In this document: positions 6,716 through 15,894 of the stretch, one piece after another
Layout: the number at the start of each line of letters is the position of its first letter
How positions within the stretch are numbered: position 1 is the stretch's first letter
NCBI GenBank assembly: GCA_003281525.1
Contig: QCBT01000007.1
Location: 1 to 62,819 of the forward strand
Direction: 5' to 3'
DNA from: Prochlorococcus sp. AG-347-J06
GTDB lineage: Bacteria; Cyanobacteriota; Cyanobacteriia; PCC-6307; Cyanobiaceae
DNA length: 62,819 nucleotides
Translations under genes and position numbers: made by a program
The notes under the pieces: generated by a model
Told to the model about the DNA's origin: nothing
Seen by the model: the letters and a program-made list of their open reading frames with translations, nothing else
Database searches by the model: none

Positions 6716-8938
6716 ATGTTCACATCATCTTCAATAATTGATAATCTAAATCAGTCAGAAGGGTTAGAATATAAAAAATTATGCAGATTATTAAAAATAA
6801 CAAAGAAATCTGATAAGGATAAATTAAATATTGCTTTAACAGCTCTAGAAAAACTTGAAATAATTAATAAAAATGAAAATGATGAATATACTTGCATAAA
6901 GGATAATGACCATCTTGTCGCCAAAATAAGATGTAGTAGCAAAGGCTATTGCTTTGCTGTAAGAGGAAAAGACAAAGAAGATATCTACATTAAAGAAAAT
7001 TTACTTAACTATGCATGGAATGGAGATAAAGTTTTAGTAAGGATAATAAAAGATGGATATAGAAGAAGATCACCTGAAGGAATAGTTGATTGTATTCTTG
7101 AAAGATCAAATCAAATACTTCTTTCTAAAGTAGAAATAATAAATAACGATGTATATGCAATACCAATAGACGATAGGATCCTCTCTAAAATTAAACTTCC
7201 AAAAGAAAATAAAAAATATGCTTTCAATCCAGACAATAAGAATATAGTAAAAGTTGAAATTGATAGATTCCCCATAGGTCAAGAAGAAGGACTAGGTCAT
7301 GTGATACAAGAACTTAAACTAAGCAATAATGAAGACTATGATACAGACTTTGTTTTATCTAAGAGCAATATCGTTAAATCATACGATTTAAATTATATTG
7401 AATCAAAAAAAATAGAGCAAAGGGAGAGGATAGACCTTACAGATAAAAACTCTTATTTATTCAAAAGTTGGAATTCAAATAATTCTCCAATGCTCCCAAT
7501 GATTCAAATAGAGCAGGGAAAAAATAAAAATACTAAATTATGGATACATGCAAATAATCTTGCAGAAAGAGTAGATCTAAATAGTAAAAGATCTCTAGAA
7601 ATATTATACAAAGGCTTTGAATCATTACCCTTATTAAATGATTGGCAAAACTATCTTAGTGAAACTATAAGAAATGATTCTGAATTTAAATTTGGTGAAA
7701 AGAATGAAGCAATAAGCCTCTGCGTCAATTTAAATAGTGATAATGAAATAATTGATTGGTCATTTCATCTTACTTTAGTAAAATGCACACTTATTGTTGG
7801 AAGTGATCATACTAACGCGCTTCTATCTAGAAAAAGCAAATCAAGAATAACCTCTCGGGTACTAAAACCTATAAAGGAATATGTCCCCGATTTAGATAAA
7901 ATACTAGAAATTTCATGTTCATTCAGAGAAAACCATCTTTTGGAGGGTAAAGTGGAAATTCCTGCGCCACTGAATAAGATTGAAGCACTAGAAGAATTTT
8001 TTATTCACAATCCAGCTGAATATTCAAAAGGATATTTTGAATCATTAAATAAAGAAGATTGCCAAACTTACCTTTCACCAATACTATATGAAGCTAATTT
8101 AATATGGTTCAAACATTCAAATAAATATGGATTAAAAAGCGCTGGACATCTCTCAAATGGAATTGATTATGTTAATGCAAATGAAATCATCAAATATTCA
8201 GAATTTATTGATAATGATATAGAGCTTAATGAAGATGGCAATCTGACATTTAGTCAAGTAATTAAGATATGTGGCGATGATAATAAAAAACGCATCTTAC
8301 ACAAACTACTAATTAATGAATTTAAAGACAATGAAATAAAGTTGATATCTAAAGATCCTGATAATGATGAATCAGAAAAATTATTTATTTCTCCATGGAC
8401 GATTCCTGGATTTGACTTTACTAATCTTATTAACCAGTACTGTATTTTTAATATGATAATAAATGGTAAGAAATCAAAGAAAAATAATATTGATGCAATC
8501 AATATATCGGAAAGTAATTCATTAGACTTAGTAAATTGGGATATATTTAATTCATCAATTTCAAAAAATCTAGAAATATTATTTAACAAGTTTGTGATAG
8601 ATAAACTTAATGAATTCAAGTACAAAGTTAACCAATATAAATCTAATATGATAAATATAAAAAAAGTTAGAAAAGCAGAAAAATTACTAGGTAATATTTA
8701 TAGTGGGTTTATTTTATCAGTGCAAACATATGGTTTCTTTGTTGAGATATCAGAACTAAATGTAGAGGGTTTAGTACACGTAAGCACTCTTAATAATGAT
8801 TGGTATGAATACAGGTCAAGGCAAAATCTATTGATTGGAAGAAAATCTAAAAAATCATATAAAGTTGGAGATGAAATAGAAGTAAAAATAATAAAAGTCG
8901 ATATTCTTAAATATCAAATTGATTTAGAATTAACATAA
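6716..8938 (+). CDS. RNase II/R (RNB)-family protein, catalytic site degenerate
   Basis: A 740-residue protein with the VacB/RNase R layout: an N-terminal winged-helix-like region (about 1-60), cold-shock-type regions (about 65-200), the RNB core (about 236-600) and a C-terminal S1 domain (about 660-740, GFILSVQTYGFFVEI). LFKSWNSNNSPMLPMIQI (248-265) aligns without gaps to the catalytic block of E. coli RNase II. W252, P258, L260 and P261 stand where D201, D207, D209 and D210 should be. The SPxRRY block is also altered (SPWTIPGFDF). It probably binds RNA but does not cut it. Confidence 0.85.
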   Translation: MFTSSSIIDNLNQSEGLEYKKLCRLLKITKKSDKDKLNIALTALEKLEIINKNENDEYTCIKDNDHLVAKIRCSSKGYCFAVRGKDKEDIYIKENLLNYAWNGDKVLVRIIKDGYRRRSPEGIVDCILERSNQILLSKVEIINNDVYAIPIDDRILSKIKLPKENKKYAFNPDNKNIVKVEIDRFPIGQEEGLGHVIQELKLSNNEDYDTDFVLSKSNIVKSYDLNYIESKKIEQRERIDLTDKNSYLFKSWNSNNSPMLPMIQIEQGKNKNTKLWIHANNLAERVDLNSKRSLEILYKGFESLPLLNDWQNYLSETIRNDSEFKFGEKNEAISLCVNLNSDNEIIDWSFHLTLVKCTLIVGSDHTNALLSRKSKSRITSRVLKPIKEYVPDLDKILEISCSFRENHLLEGKVEIPAPLNKIEALEEFFIHNPAEYSKGYFESLNKEDCQTYLSPILYEANLIWFKHSNKYGLKSAGHLSNGIDYVNANEIIKYSEFIDNDIELNEDGNLTFSQVIKICGDDNKKRILHKLLINEFKDNEIKLISKDPDNDESEKLFISPWTIPGFDFTNLINQYCIFNMIINGKKSKKNNIDAINISESNSLDLVNWDIFNSSISKNLEILFNKFVIDKLNEFKYKVNQYKSNMINIKKVRKAEKLLGNIYSGFILSVQTYGFFVEISELNVEGLVHVSTLNNDWYEYRSRQNLLIGRKSKKSYKVGDEIEVKIIKVDILKYQIDLELT

Positions 8939-9002
8939 ATAAATTTTAAAAAATATATTATGGAAATACTAAACAAAAATATTTAGGTAACTTTTTATAA
9001 TT

Positions 9003-9446
9003 ATGTTTAAGAAAAAATATTTACTTTTAACTCTTTTTTTAATAATAATTTTTCAAATTTTATTATATACAAATAATAATCAGAAGACTTCAATTAGATA
9101 CTTTAAATGGACCCTCCAAGAAGTAAGTATAGGTAAGTTAATCAGTATTTCGTTTTTTTCTGGTTTATTTGTAAGCACTTTATTGAACACAACAATTACA
9201 AGTACTAGTAATAGAAAAAAAACTTTCGAAAATGTGGAAGATGATTTTGTATCCAATAATAATGAGGAAGAAATGGAACCAAACATTGAGATGCCGCCAC
9301 AAAGGGATATTAGAGAAACTCAACCAACGATTTCTGTTAATTACAGAGTAGTCAAAAATATGAATGATAATAATTTTAAAAAAGATCAAAGTTATTCAAA
9401 TCAGGATATTAAAGATGACTGGGATAGTGCTAATAATGATTGGTAG
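9003..9446 (+). CDS. two-helix membrane protein, possibly LapA/DUF1049-like
   Basis: A 147-residue protein with two hydrophobic segments (about residues 5-21 and 43-62), followed by a long, polar, asparagine- and acid-rich tail that ends in repeated W/D/N residues. Two short helices joined by a hairpin near the N-terminus fit the LapA/DUF1049 pattern of other cyanobacterial proteins, but the match is weak. The tail looks disordered. It lies 56 bases before the DUF2996 gene on the same strand. Confidence 0.5.
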   Translation: MFKKKYLLLTLFLIIIFQILLYTNNNQKTSIRYFKWTLQEVSIGKLISISFFSGLFVSTLLNTTITSTSNRKKTFENVEDDFVSNNNEEEMEPNIEMPPQRDIRETQPTISVNYRVVKNMNDNNFKKDQSYSNQDIKDDWDSANNDW

Positions 9447-9501
9447 AAAAAATAATTAAAAAATGTTTTTTTAATTTATAATGGAGTAAATAGTTTTTTT
9501 T

Positions 9502-10068
9502 ATGGAAGAAAATTTAGACAAAAATAATGAGGTTAATAAAGAAATATCTGACAACACTACTAAATCAAACTCTGAGGAAATAAAAGAACCTAAATCAGAA
9601 AAAGTTATCAACATGGATATAAATAATGGTGATTCTGCTACTAAAGTTGTTATAAAAAATGAAATTAATACTCCCGAAAAACCTATAACAAAACCCAAAA
9701 AAGAACTCCCAGTAGAGAAAAAGCCTTTCCAAGAATTTATTAAAATGCACCTAATTCCTTCACTTACTGAGGAAATTAATCAAAGAGGATTAGAAATAAA
9801 CAATATTAACCTCACTAACACAAATAGACCTATTGCTGGAGATAAATGTTGGGTAATAAATTGTGAAATTAAAGATACATGTAACTTCTGGTTATCCTTT
9901 GAGAAGGATGACATTAGTTCACTAAAAAGTATTTCTTTATCAAAACCAAATCAACAGCCCAGTATTATTGAATCCTTTCTTATTGACGAAAAAAGAATTA
10001 CCCTAAAATTAATAATTTCAAGAGTACTTCAAAGATTGAATGGGCAAAAGTTAATAGGAGTTAATTAG
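9502..10068 (+). CDS. DUF2996 family protein
   Basis: In this 188-residue protein the first 75 residues are a low-complexity, lysine/glutamate/asparagine-rich region. The rest matches the cyanobacterial DUF2996 family: FQEFIKMHLIPSL, then GDKCWVINCEI, FWLSFEKDDI, and near the end PSIIESFLIDERK-like IESFLIDEKRITLKL and VLQRLNGQKL. The function is unknown; the family is found in oxygenic phototrophs. It lies just upstream of acsF, though a gap of about 80 bases leaves room for a separate promoter. Confidence 0.8.
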   Translation: MEENLDKNNEVNKEISDNTTKSNSEEIKEPKSEKVINMDINNGDSATKVVIKNEINTPEKPITKPKKELPVEKKPFQEFIKMHLIPSLTEEINQRGLEINNINLTNTNRPIAGDKCWVINCEIKDTCNFWLSFEKDDISSLKSISLSKPNQQPSIIESFLIDEKRITLKLIISRVLQRLNGQKLIGVN

Positions 10069-10148
10069 AAAAACAATAACACCAAGTTAACTTTTCCCTC
10101 GAAAATACAAATCATAGTAAATAATAGTATTAATAAACCGAATAAAAA

Positions 10149-11321
10149 ATGGCTCAATCAACTGTTGAATCAAAAAATAAAAAAGATATTAATAATGGAA
10201 AGATACCTGCAAAAGAAACAATTTTGTCCCCAAGATTCTATACAACAGACTTTGAGGCTATGGAAAATATGGATTTATCAATAAACGAGGAGGAATTGGA
10301 AGCTATTTGTGAGGAATTTAGGAAAGATTACAATAGACATCATTTTGTAAGAAATAGTGAATTTGAAGGCGCTGCAGAAAAATTAGATCCTGAGACAAGA
10401 GAGCTTTTTGTTGATTTTCTCGAGGGAAGTTGTACATCAGAATTTTCAGGTTTTTTACTTTACAAGGAACTTAGTAAGAGAATTAAAGTCAAAAACCCTC
10501 TACTTGCTGAATGTTTTGCTCATATGGCCAGAGATGAAGCAAGACATGCAGGTTTTTTAAATAAATCAATGAGTGACTTTGGACTTCAGTTAGATTTAGG
10601 TTTTTTAACAGCCAATAAAGATTACACTTATTTCCCTCCAAGAAGTATTTTTTACGCTACTTATTTATCCGAAAAAATAGGTTATTGGAGATACATAGCA
10701 ATTTATAGGCATCTCGAAAAGAACCCTGATAGCAAAATTTTTCCACTATTTAATTACTTTGAAAATTGGTGTCAAGATGAAAATAGACATGGGGATTTCT
10801 TTGACGCATTAATGAAAGCACAGCCACGTACCGTTAAATCATTAAGCCAAAAAATTACCATTGGCGGCTCTACTTTTACACACCCATTATTCGACTACTT
10901 CCATAGGTTTAGATATTTCTTGAATAATCTTCCATTAACATCCAAGTTATGGTCAAGGTTCTTCCTATTAGCTGTATTTGCAACTATGTATGCAAGGGAT
11001 TTGGGAATTAAAAAAGATTTCTACAGTTCTTTAGGTTTAGATGCCAGAGATTACGACCAGTTTGTTATTAATAAAACAAATGAAACTGCAGCTAGAGTTT
11101 TCCCTGTAGTAATGGACGTTTATGATAAATCTTTTTATGGAAGATTAGATAAAATAGTAGAGAATAATAAGGTTCTTTTTGATATTGCAAAGAGTGATGG
11201 AAATAAAGTATCTAAAACTTTTAAAAAATTACCTAAATATTTATCAAACGGTTATCAGTTATTAAGACTATACTTATTAAAACCTCTTGATAGCAAAGAT
11301 TTCCAACCTTCGATTAGATAA
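10149..11321 (+). CDS. acsF: Mg-protoporphyrin IX monomethyl ester oxidative cyclase
   Basis: A 390-residue aerobic cyclase that forms the fifth (E) ring of chlorophyll, giving divinyl-protochlorophyllide. It has the di-iron carboxylate signature of AcsF: glutamates in [10 protein letters not shown] (near residue 93), DEARH (about 129-133) and ENRHGDFF (about 210-217). Length and sequence are typical of cyanobacterial ChlA/CycI-type proteins. The enzyme needs oxygen and works at the thylakoid membrane. The window also holds chlH, an earlier step of the same pathway. Confidence 0.96.
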   Translation: MAQSTVESKNKKDINNGKIPAKETILSPRFYTTDFEAMENMDLSINEEELEAICEEFRKDYNRHHFVRNSEFEGAAEKLDPETRELFVDFLEGSCTSEFSGFLLYKELSKRIKVKNPLLAECFAHMARDEARHAGFLNKSMSDFGLQLDLGFLTANKDYTYFPPRSIFYATYLSEKIGYWRYIAIYRHLEKNPDSKIFPLFNYFENWCQDENRHGDFFDALMKAQPRTVKSLSQKITIGGSTFTHPLFDYFHRFRYFLNNLPLTSKLWSRFFLLAVFATMYARDLGIKKDFYSSLGLDARDYDQFVINKTNETAARVFPVVMDVYDKSFYGRLDKIVENNKVLFDIAKSDGNKVSKTFKKLPKYLSNGYQLLRLYLLKPLDSKDFQPSIR

Positions 11322-11352
11322 TCTTTAATACAGAGAAGATTTATAGACTCAT

Positions 11353-12774
11353 ATGCTTTCGTCACAAATAAAATCAAATGAAATCGTTTTTGGTAGTTGC
11401 AATAAAGATTTATTAGAAGAAATCATTTTCTACGGAATTGGACTAGGTGCTGATTTTGTAGAAATATTTATAGAGAATACTGACAACTCAAGCGTGTTAG
11501 CAGAAGAAGATTTTATTACAAGTGTAAGTCCATCATTTGGAAGGGGTGCTGGCATTAGAATCTTCAAGGGGAAAAAGGATGGATTTGTAAGTACAAATGA
11601 TTTAACAAAACATGGCTTGATGAGATCGGTATCTCAGGCTATTGAGATGTTAGACATAACAGACAATAAAAGAGAACTATTTAACGGTTTAAATAAACAT
11701 AGAGACTATAGTTTATCCAAGAAAAAATGGATTAATGAAGTCCCATCTATTCATGAGATAAGTGAAAAACTACTAGTTAGCACAAAGTCTTTAAAAAAAA
11801 ATAATAAAATAATAACTAGGAAAGGAAGTTACTCAAGAAATCTTCAAGAAGTAATTATAGCCTCCAGTGACGGAACCTATGTCTCAGATATTAGATTGCA
11901 TCAAACAGTTGGTCTCAATGTAATTGCAAGTGATGCTCAATATAGATCTAGTGGAAGTAGAAGATTTGGATCATCAGGAATGCCTAATGAATTTAGATTA
12001 TGGGATCACGAAAAAGCAGCTAATGATGTGTTTGAAAGTTCAATGAACATGTTGTATGCAGATTATGTTGATGCAGGACAAATGCCTGTTGTATTAGCTA
12101 ATAAATTTGGTGGCGTTATATTCCATGAAGCCTGTGGTCATTTACTTGAAACTACTCAAATAGAGAGAGGAACAACTCCATTTGAGAATAAATTGAATGA
12201 AAAAATTGCACATGAATCTGTAACAGCAATAGATGAAGGGATATCAGAAGGATCCTTCGGTTCATTATCAGTAGATGATGAAGGTATGGAACCCGAAAAA
12301 TCAGTTCTTATAAAAGATGGAATTTTAAAAAAATTCATATCCGATAGGGCAGGTGAATTAAGAACTGGCCATAAAAGAACAGGAAGTGGAAGAAGACAAA
12401 ATTATTCTTTTGCTGCAGCTTCAAGAATGAGAAATACTTATATAGCTAAAGGTGAGCACTCTAAAGAGGATTTAATTAATAGTATTAGTGAAGGGCTTTA
12501 CTGCAAATCAATGGGTGGTGGCAGTGTAGGTGCTACAGGACAATTTAATTTTGCGGTAGAAGAAGGATATCTTATTAAAAATGGAAAATTAACTAGTCCA
12601 GTAAAGGGAGCAACATTGATCGGTGAGGCTAAAGAAGTTATGCCAAAAATATCAATGTGCGGAAATGATCTCGAATTGGCTCCTGGATTCTGTGGATCCA
12701 TTAGTGGAAGTGTCAACGTAACTGTTGGCCAACCTCATATTAAGGTTGATTCAATAACTGTTGGCGGAAGATAA
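11353..12774 (+). CDS. tldD: TldD-type metallopeptidase subunit
   Basis: A 473-residue protein of the TldD/PmbA family with the zinc motif HEACGH (starting near residue 258, in IFHEACGHLLE). TldD is the catalytic half of the TldD/TldE heterodimer, which trims unfolded peptides and is known for microcin B17 and CcdA processing in E. coli. The glycine-rich C-terminal half (GSGRRQNY, GGGSVGATGQF) is typical. The partner gene follows after 3 bases, so the two are one operon. Confidence 0.92.
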   Translation: MLSSQIKSNEIVFGSCNKDLLEEIIFYGIGLGADFVEIFIENTDNSSVLAEEDFITSVSPSFGRGAGIRIFKGKKDGFVSTNDLTKHGLMRSVSQAIEMLDITDNKRELFNGLNKHRDYSLSKKKWINEVPSIHEISEKLLVSTKSLKKNNKIITRKGSYSRNLQEVIIASSDGTYVSDIRLHQTVGLNVIASDAQYRSSGSRRFGSSGMPNEFRLWDHEKAANDVFESSMNMLYADYVDAGQMPVVLANKFGGVIFHEACGHLLETTQIERGTTPFENKLNEKIAHESVTAIDEGISEGSFGSLSVDDEGMEPEKSVLIKDGILKKFISDRAGELRTGHKRTGSGRRQNYSFAAASRMRNTYIAKGEHSKEDLINSISEGLYCKSMGGGSVGATGQFNFAVEEGYLIKNGKLTSPVKGATLIGEAKEVMPKISMCGNDLELAPGFCGSISGSVNVTVGQPHIKVDSITVGGR

Positions 12775-12777
12775 GAT

Positions 12778-14130
12778 ATGAATTCAAAAGAAATCACAAC
12801 TCAAATCTCCAAAGCTGCAGATTTCCTAAATCTTAAAAAATGGGATTATGGAGCAAGCTTCTCTAATGATTATTCTGTGCAAGTAGATAAAGGAGAGGCT
12901 AAACAACTTAAGGCATCACAAAAACAAATTTTAACTATAAGAGTTTGGAATCAATCTAATCTAGTTGGTATTACTACAACAAGTGATATTAGTGAATCTG
13001 GTATTAAAAAGGCTCTCAAGCAAGCAAATATAGCTTCTGATTTCGGCAATAAGAATGAATCTACAGAATTTTCACCACTAGCGAAGGATCCTATTAAATT
13101 TAAGGAAGTTAAAAAAAGAAATCCTGTTGGAATAAAAAAATTACTTACAGTTTTAAGAGAAGCGGAAGTAAAACTATTAGAAAGTCATGAATCCATAAAA
13201 TCTGTTCCATATAATGGTTTATCTGAGAGTTTCTTTGAGAGAGTTTATGCAAATAGTGAGGGTGCCTTTCGAAGTTATTCCAAAAGTCAAGCAGCACTAT
13301 ATTTATATGCAAGAGCAGAAGAGAAAAATAAGAAGCCTCGTAGTTCAGGTTCCGTAAAACTTGGATATGGAGCTGATGATATAGATATAGAGTCGTGTAT
13401 TAAAGAGGCTTCAAATAAAACAATTTCTCATTTAAATTATTCATCTATTAAAACTGATAAATATCTAATATGTTTTTCCCCAGAGTCTTTTTTAACTATC
13501 ATTAACGCCTTTAGCTCAATGTTTAATGCTAGAAGCATCATAGATGGAGTGAGCTTATCTAATAAAAATTCAATCGGAGAGAAACTATCTACAGAAGCAC
13601 TTAATATTTATGATGATGGCCTTCACGAAAAGAATATTTCTTCAACACCATTTGATGGAGAGGGAACCCCAACCAAAAGACTATGTCTAATTAACAGAGG
13701 GAGAATTGAAAATTTTATACATTCTGAATCAACTGCAAGAATATTTAAAACGACTCCCACTGGCCACGCTGGACTAGGATCAAAAGTCTCAGTATCTCCT
13801 GATTGGATCGTAGTTGAAAAATCAGATGAAAACTTTGATTTAAAAACATCACTAGATCACTCTACTTATGAGGGAGAATTTGTTTATATAGAAGAGTTAA
13901 ATGCAATCCATGCAGGTGTCAGAGCAAGTCAAGGTTCATTTTCTCTTCCATTTGATGGATGGCTCTACAAAAACGGAAAAAAAATCTCAATAGAATCTGC
14001 CACCGTAGCAGGGGATATCAAATATCTTTTGAAAAATATAGTAAATATCGAATCAAGCCAGGAGGTAACAACAAGTGGAATTTCTCCACATATATGGGTA
14101 GATGAATTATCAATAACTGGTGACGCGTGA
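12778..14130 (+). CDS. pmbA: TldE/PmbA-type protein, partner of TldD
   Basis: A 450-residue member of the TldD/PmbA family that lacks the HExxxH motif, as expected for the non-catalytic TldE/PmbA subunit. It has the conserved RVWNQSNLVGITTTSD N-terminal block and the C-terminal GSFSLPFDGWLYKNGK region. It forms a heterodimeric protease with the upstream gene product. The natural substrates in this organism are not known. Its stop overlaps the fmt start (GTGA). Confidence 0.9.
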   Translation: MNSKEITTQISKAADFLNLKKWDYGASFSNDYSVQVDKGEAKQLKASQKQILTIRVWNQSNLVGITTTSDISESGIKKALKQANIASDFGNKNESTEFSPLAKDPIKFKEVKKRNPVGIKKLLTVLREAEVKLLESHESIKSVPYNGLSESFFERVYANSEGAFRSYSKSQAALYLYARAEEKNKKPRSSGSVKLGYGADDIDIESCIKEASNKTISHLNYSSIKTDKYLICFSPESFLTIINAFSSMFNARSIIDGVSLSNKNSIGEKLSTEALNIYDDGLHEKNISSTPFDGEGTPTKRLCLINRGRIENFIHSESTARIFKTTPTGHAGLGSKVSVSPDWIVVEKSDENFDLKTSLDHSTYEGEFVYIEELNAIHAGVRASQGSFSLPFDGWLYKNGKKISIESATVAGDIKYLLKNIVNIESSQEVTTSGISPHIWVDELSITGDA

Positions 14131-15113
14131 GAATTATATTCTGGGGAACACCTGAATATTCAATTCCTAGTCTTGATATTTTTATTAAATCTAAGCACGA
14201 GGTAATTGCAGTAGTTAGCCAACCGGACAAGAAGAGATCTAGAGGAAATAAATTAATAGCCTCACCTGTAAAAAGCATTGCTGAGAAAGAATCTATAAAA
14301 ATTTATACTCCAGAAAAAATCAGGGGCAATATAGATTTTATAAATGAACTTAAATCACTTTCTTGTGATTTATTTGTTGTTATAGCTTACGGGAAAATTT
14401 TACCCAAAGAGATACTGGAAATCCCAAAATTTGGTTGTTGGAACGCACATGCTTCATTACTGCCAAGATGGCGTGGTGCCGCCCCAATTCAATGGTCCCT
14501 AATAAGAGGCGATGAATTTACTGGTGTAGGAATTATGAAAATGAATGAGGGACTAGATACTGGCGATATATTGTTGGAAGAAAAAATTAAAATTAATAAT
14601 AACGATAATTTAAATACACTATCGGAAAAACTTAGTATTTTATCGGCAAAATTATTTTTAAATGCTACATCTATAATCGAAGAAAATATTAATAAAAATA
14701 CTAATCCTCAATTAATAAATCAAAATACCCTTGGGAGAGAAATTAGTTACGCAAGAATGATTAAAAAATCAGACTTTAAAATTGATTGGGGTAATGAGGC
14801 AATTAAAATTTCTCAAAAAATAAAAGGATTATACCCACGAACAAATACAAATTTTAGAGGTAAGAACCTTAAATTACTTAAAATCAAAGTTTTGACTAGT
14901 GATGTAATTAAAAATGAAAAATACCTTTTCATGAGCAATTATTCAAGACCAGGTATTATTCTTGCTGTAATAGAAAATGAAGGAATTATAATTTCAACTA
15001 AAACTGATCCGATTATTTTGATAGAAGCAAAAATTGAAGGCAAAAACATTTCTAGCAAAAAGCAATTGATTCAACAGTTAAAGCCATCAGCAGGTGAATA
15101 TCTCTCAGATTAA
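14127..15113 (+). CDS. fmt: methionyl-tRNA formyltransferase
   Basis: A 328-residue enzyme that transfers a formyl group from 10-formyl-THF to initiator Met-tRNA. The start is GTG, overlapping the pmbA stop by 4 bases. Motifs seen include FWGTPEYSIPSL at the N-terminus, the SLLPRWRGAAPIQW block that carries the folate-binding and catalytic region, and GDILLEEKI. The C-terminal OB-fold domain is present but divergent. The initiator tRNA it acts on is also encoded in this window. Confidence 0.93.
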   Translation: MRIIFWGTPEYSIPSLDIFIKSKHEVIAVVSQPDKKRSRGNKLIASPVKSIAEKESIKIYTPEKIRGNIDFINELKSLSCDLFVVIAYGKILPKEILEIPKFGCWNAHASLLPRWRGAAPIQWSLIRGDEFTGVGIMKMNEGLDTGDILLEEKIKINNNDNLNTLSEKLSILSAKLFLNATSIIEENINKNTNPQLINQNTLGREISYARMIKKSDFKIDWGNEAIKISQKIKGLYPRTNTNFRGKNLKLLKIKVLTSDVIKNEKYLFMSNYSRPGIILAVIENEGIIISTKTDPIILIEAKIEGKNISSKKQLIQQLKPSAGEYLSD

Positions 15114-15823
15114 GTTTTAGATTCTTTTTTAGAGAAACCCCAAATGAAAGCAAAAAGAATCAAAAAATAAAAATAATAGTCTGGAAGAATAGATTCTTTA
15201 ATTAACGTATTTAGTAAAAGTTTAATCCCAACTATTAAAATTGCTACATAACCGGCTGTTTCTAATCTAGAGAATATATCCAGAAGTTTTAGAAAAATCC
15301 CCGATGTAAATCTTAAGGCTAATACTCCAATCACTGCTCCAAATATAATTAATATGTATTGATCACTTATAGCTACTGCAGTAGTGATACTGTCTATGGA
15401 AAAAGCAAAATCAGTAATTGAAAGAAGCGCTACAACCCTTAAAAACCTAAAATTATTTTTATTATTATCTGTCTCATTTTCAGCGTTTTCTATATCTGAA
15501 TTTAAAAAAACATTAGAGAAGAATAAATAAATTAAATAAAAACCAGCAAAAACTCTAATAAGAATAAACTTTAGAAGAACATTAGATAATATGATTAGAA
15601 TAATTCTAAATAATAAAGATATTGTTATACCAATATTTAAGGCTCTTGACCTTAATTCTGAACTATCGAGGGATTTAGTAAGAGAAGCTAGTGCTACAGC
15701 ATTGTCTGCAGATAATAATAATTCTAGAGCAATTAATATTGGTAAAAGTGTAAAAATTTCGTACCAACTGTCTACCTGATCTAATGTGGGTATAAAAGAA
15801 TTTATTGCGGCGGAATCCATCAA
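15110..15823 (-). CDS. TerC-family integral membrane protein
   Basis: A 237-residue protein with about seven membrane helices. It carries the TerC signature ELLLSADNAVALASL near residues 33-47 and a second acidic block, SITDFAFSIDSITTAVA, near 135-151. The acidic residues in the helices suggest cation transport. TerC relatives act in Mn2+ export in bacteria (MntP/Alx) and in thylakoid biogenesis in plants. It converges on fmt with a 4-base overlap of the two stop ends. Confidence 0.85.
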   Translation of the reverse strand: MMDSAAINSFIPTLDQVDSWYEIFTLLPILIALELLLSADNAVALASLTKSLDSSELRSRALNIGITISLLFRIILIILSNVLLKFILIRVFAGFYLIYLFFSNVFLNSDIENAENETDNNKNNFRFLRVVALLSITDFAFSIDSITTAVAISDQYILIIFGAVIGVLALRFTSGIFLKLLDIFSRLETAGYVAILIVGIKLLLNTLIKESILPDYYFYFLILFAFIWGFSKKESKT

Positions 15824-15894
15824 ATATTATTCACAATCAGTATAAAATCTAATATAATGTATCGGATATTTGTAATCAAGATTGATAGTTATAA

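Noticed and set aside
8254..8625. 123-residue minus-strand frame inside the RNB gene
   Set aside because: It is fully antisense to a well-supported gene, and the leucine/serine-rich composition is typical of a shadow frame in AT-rich DNA.
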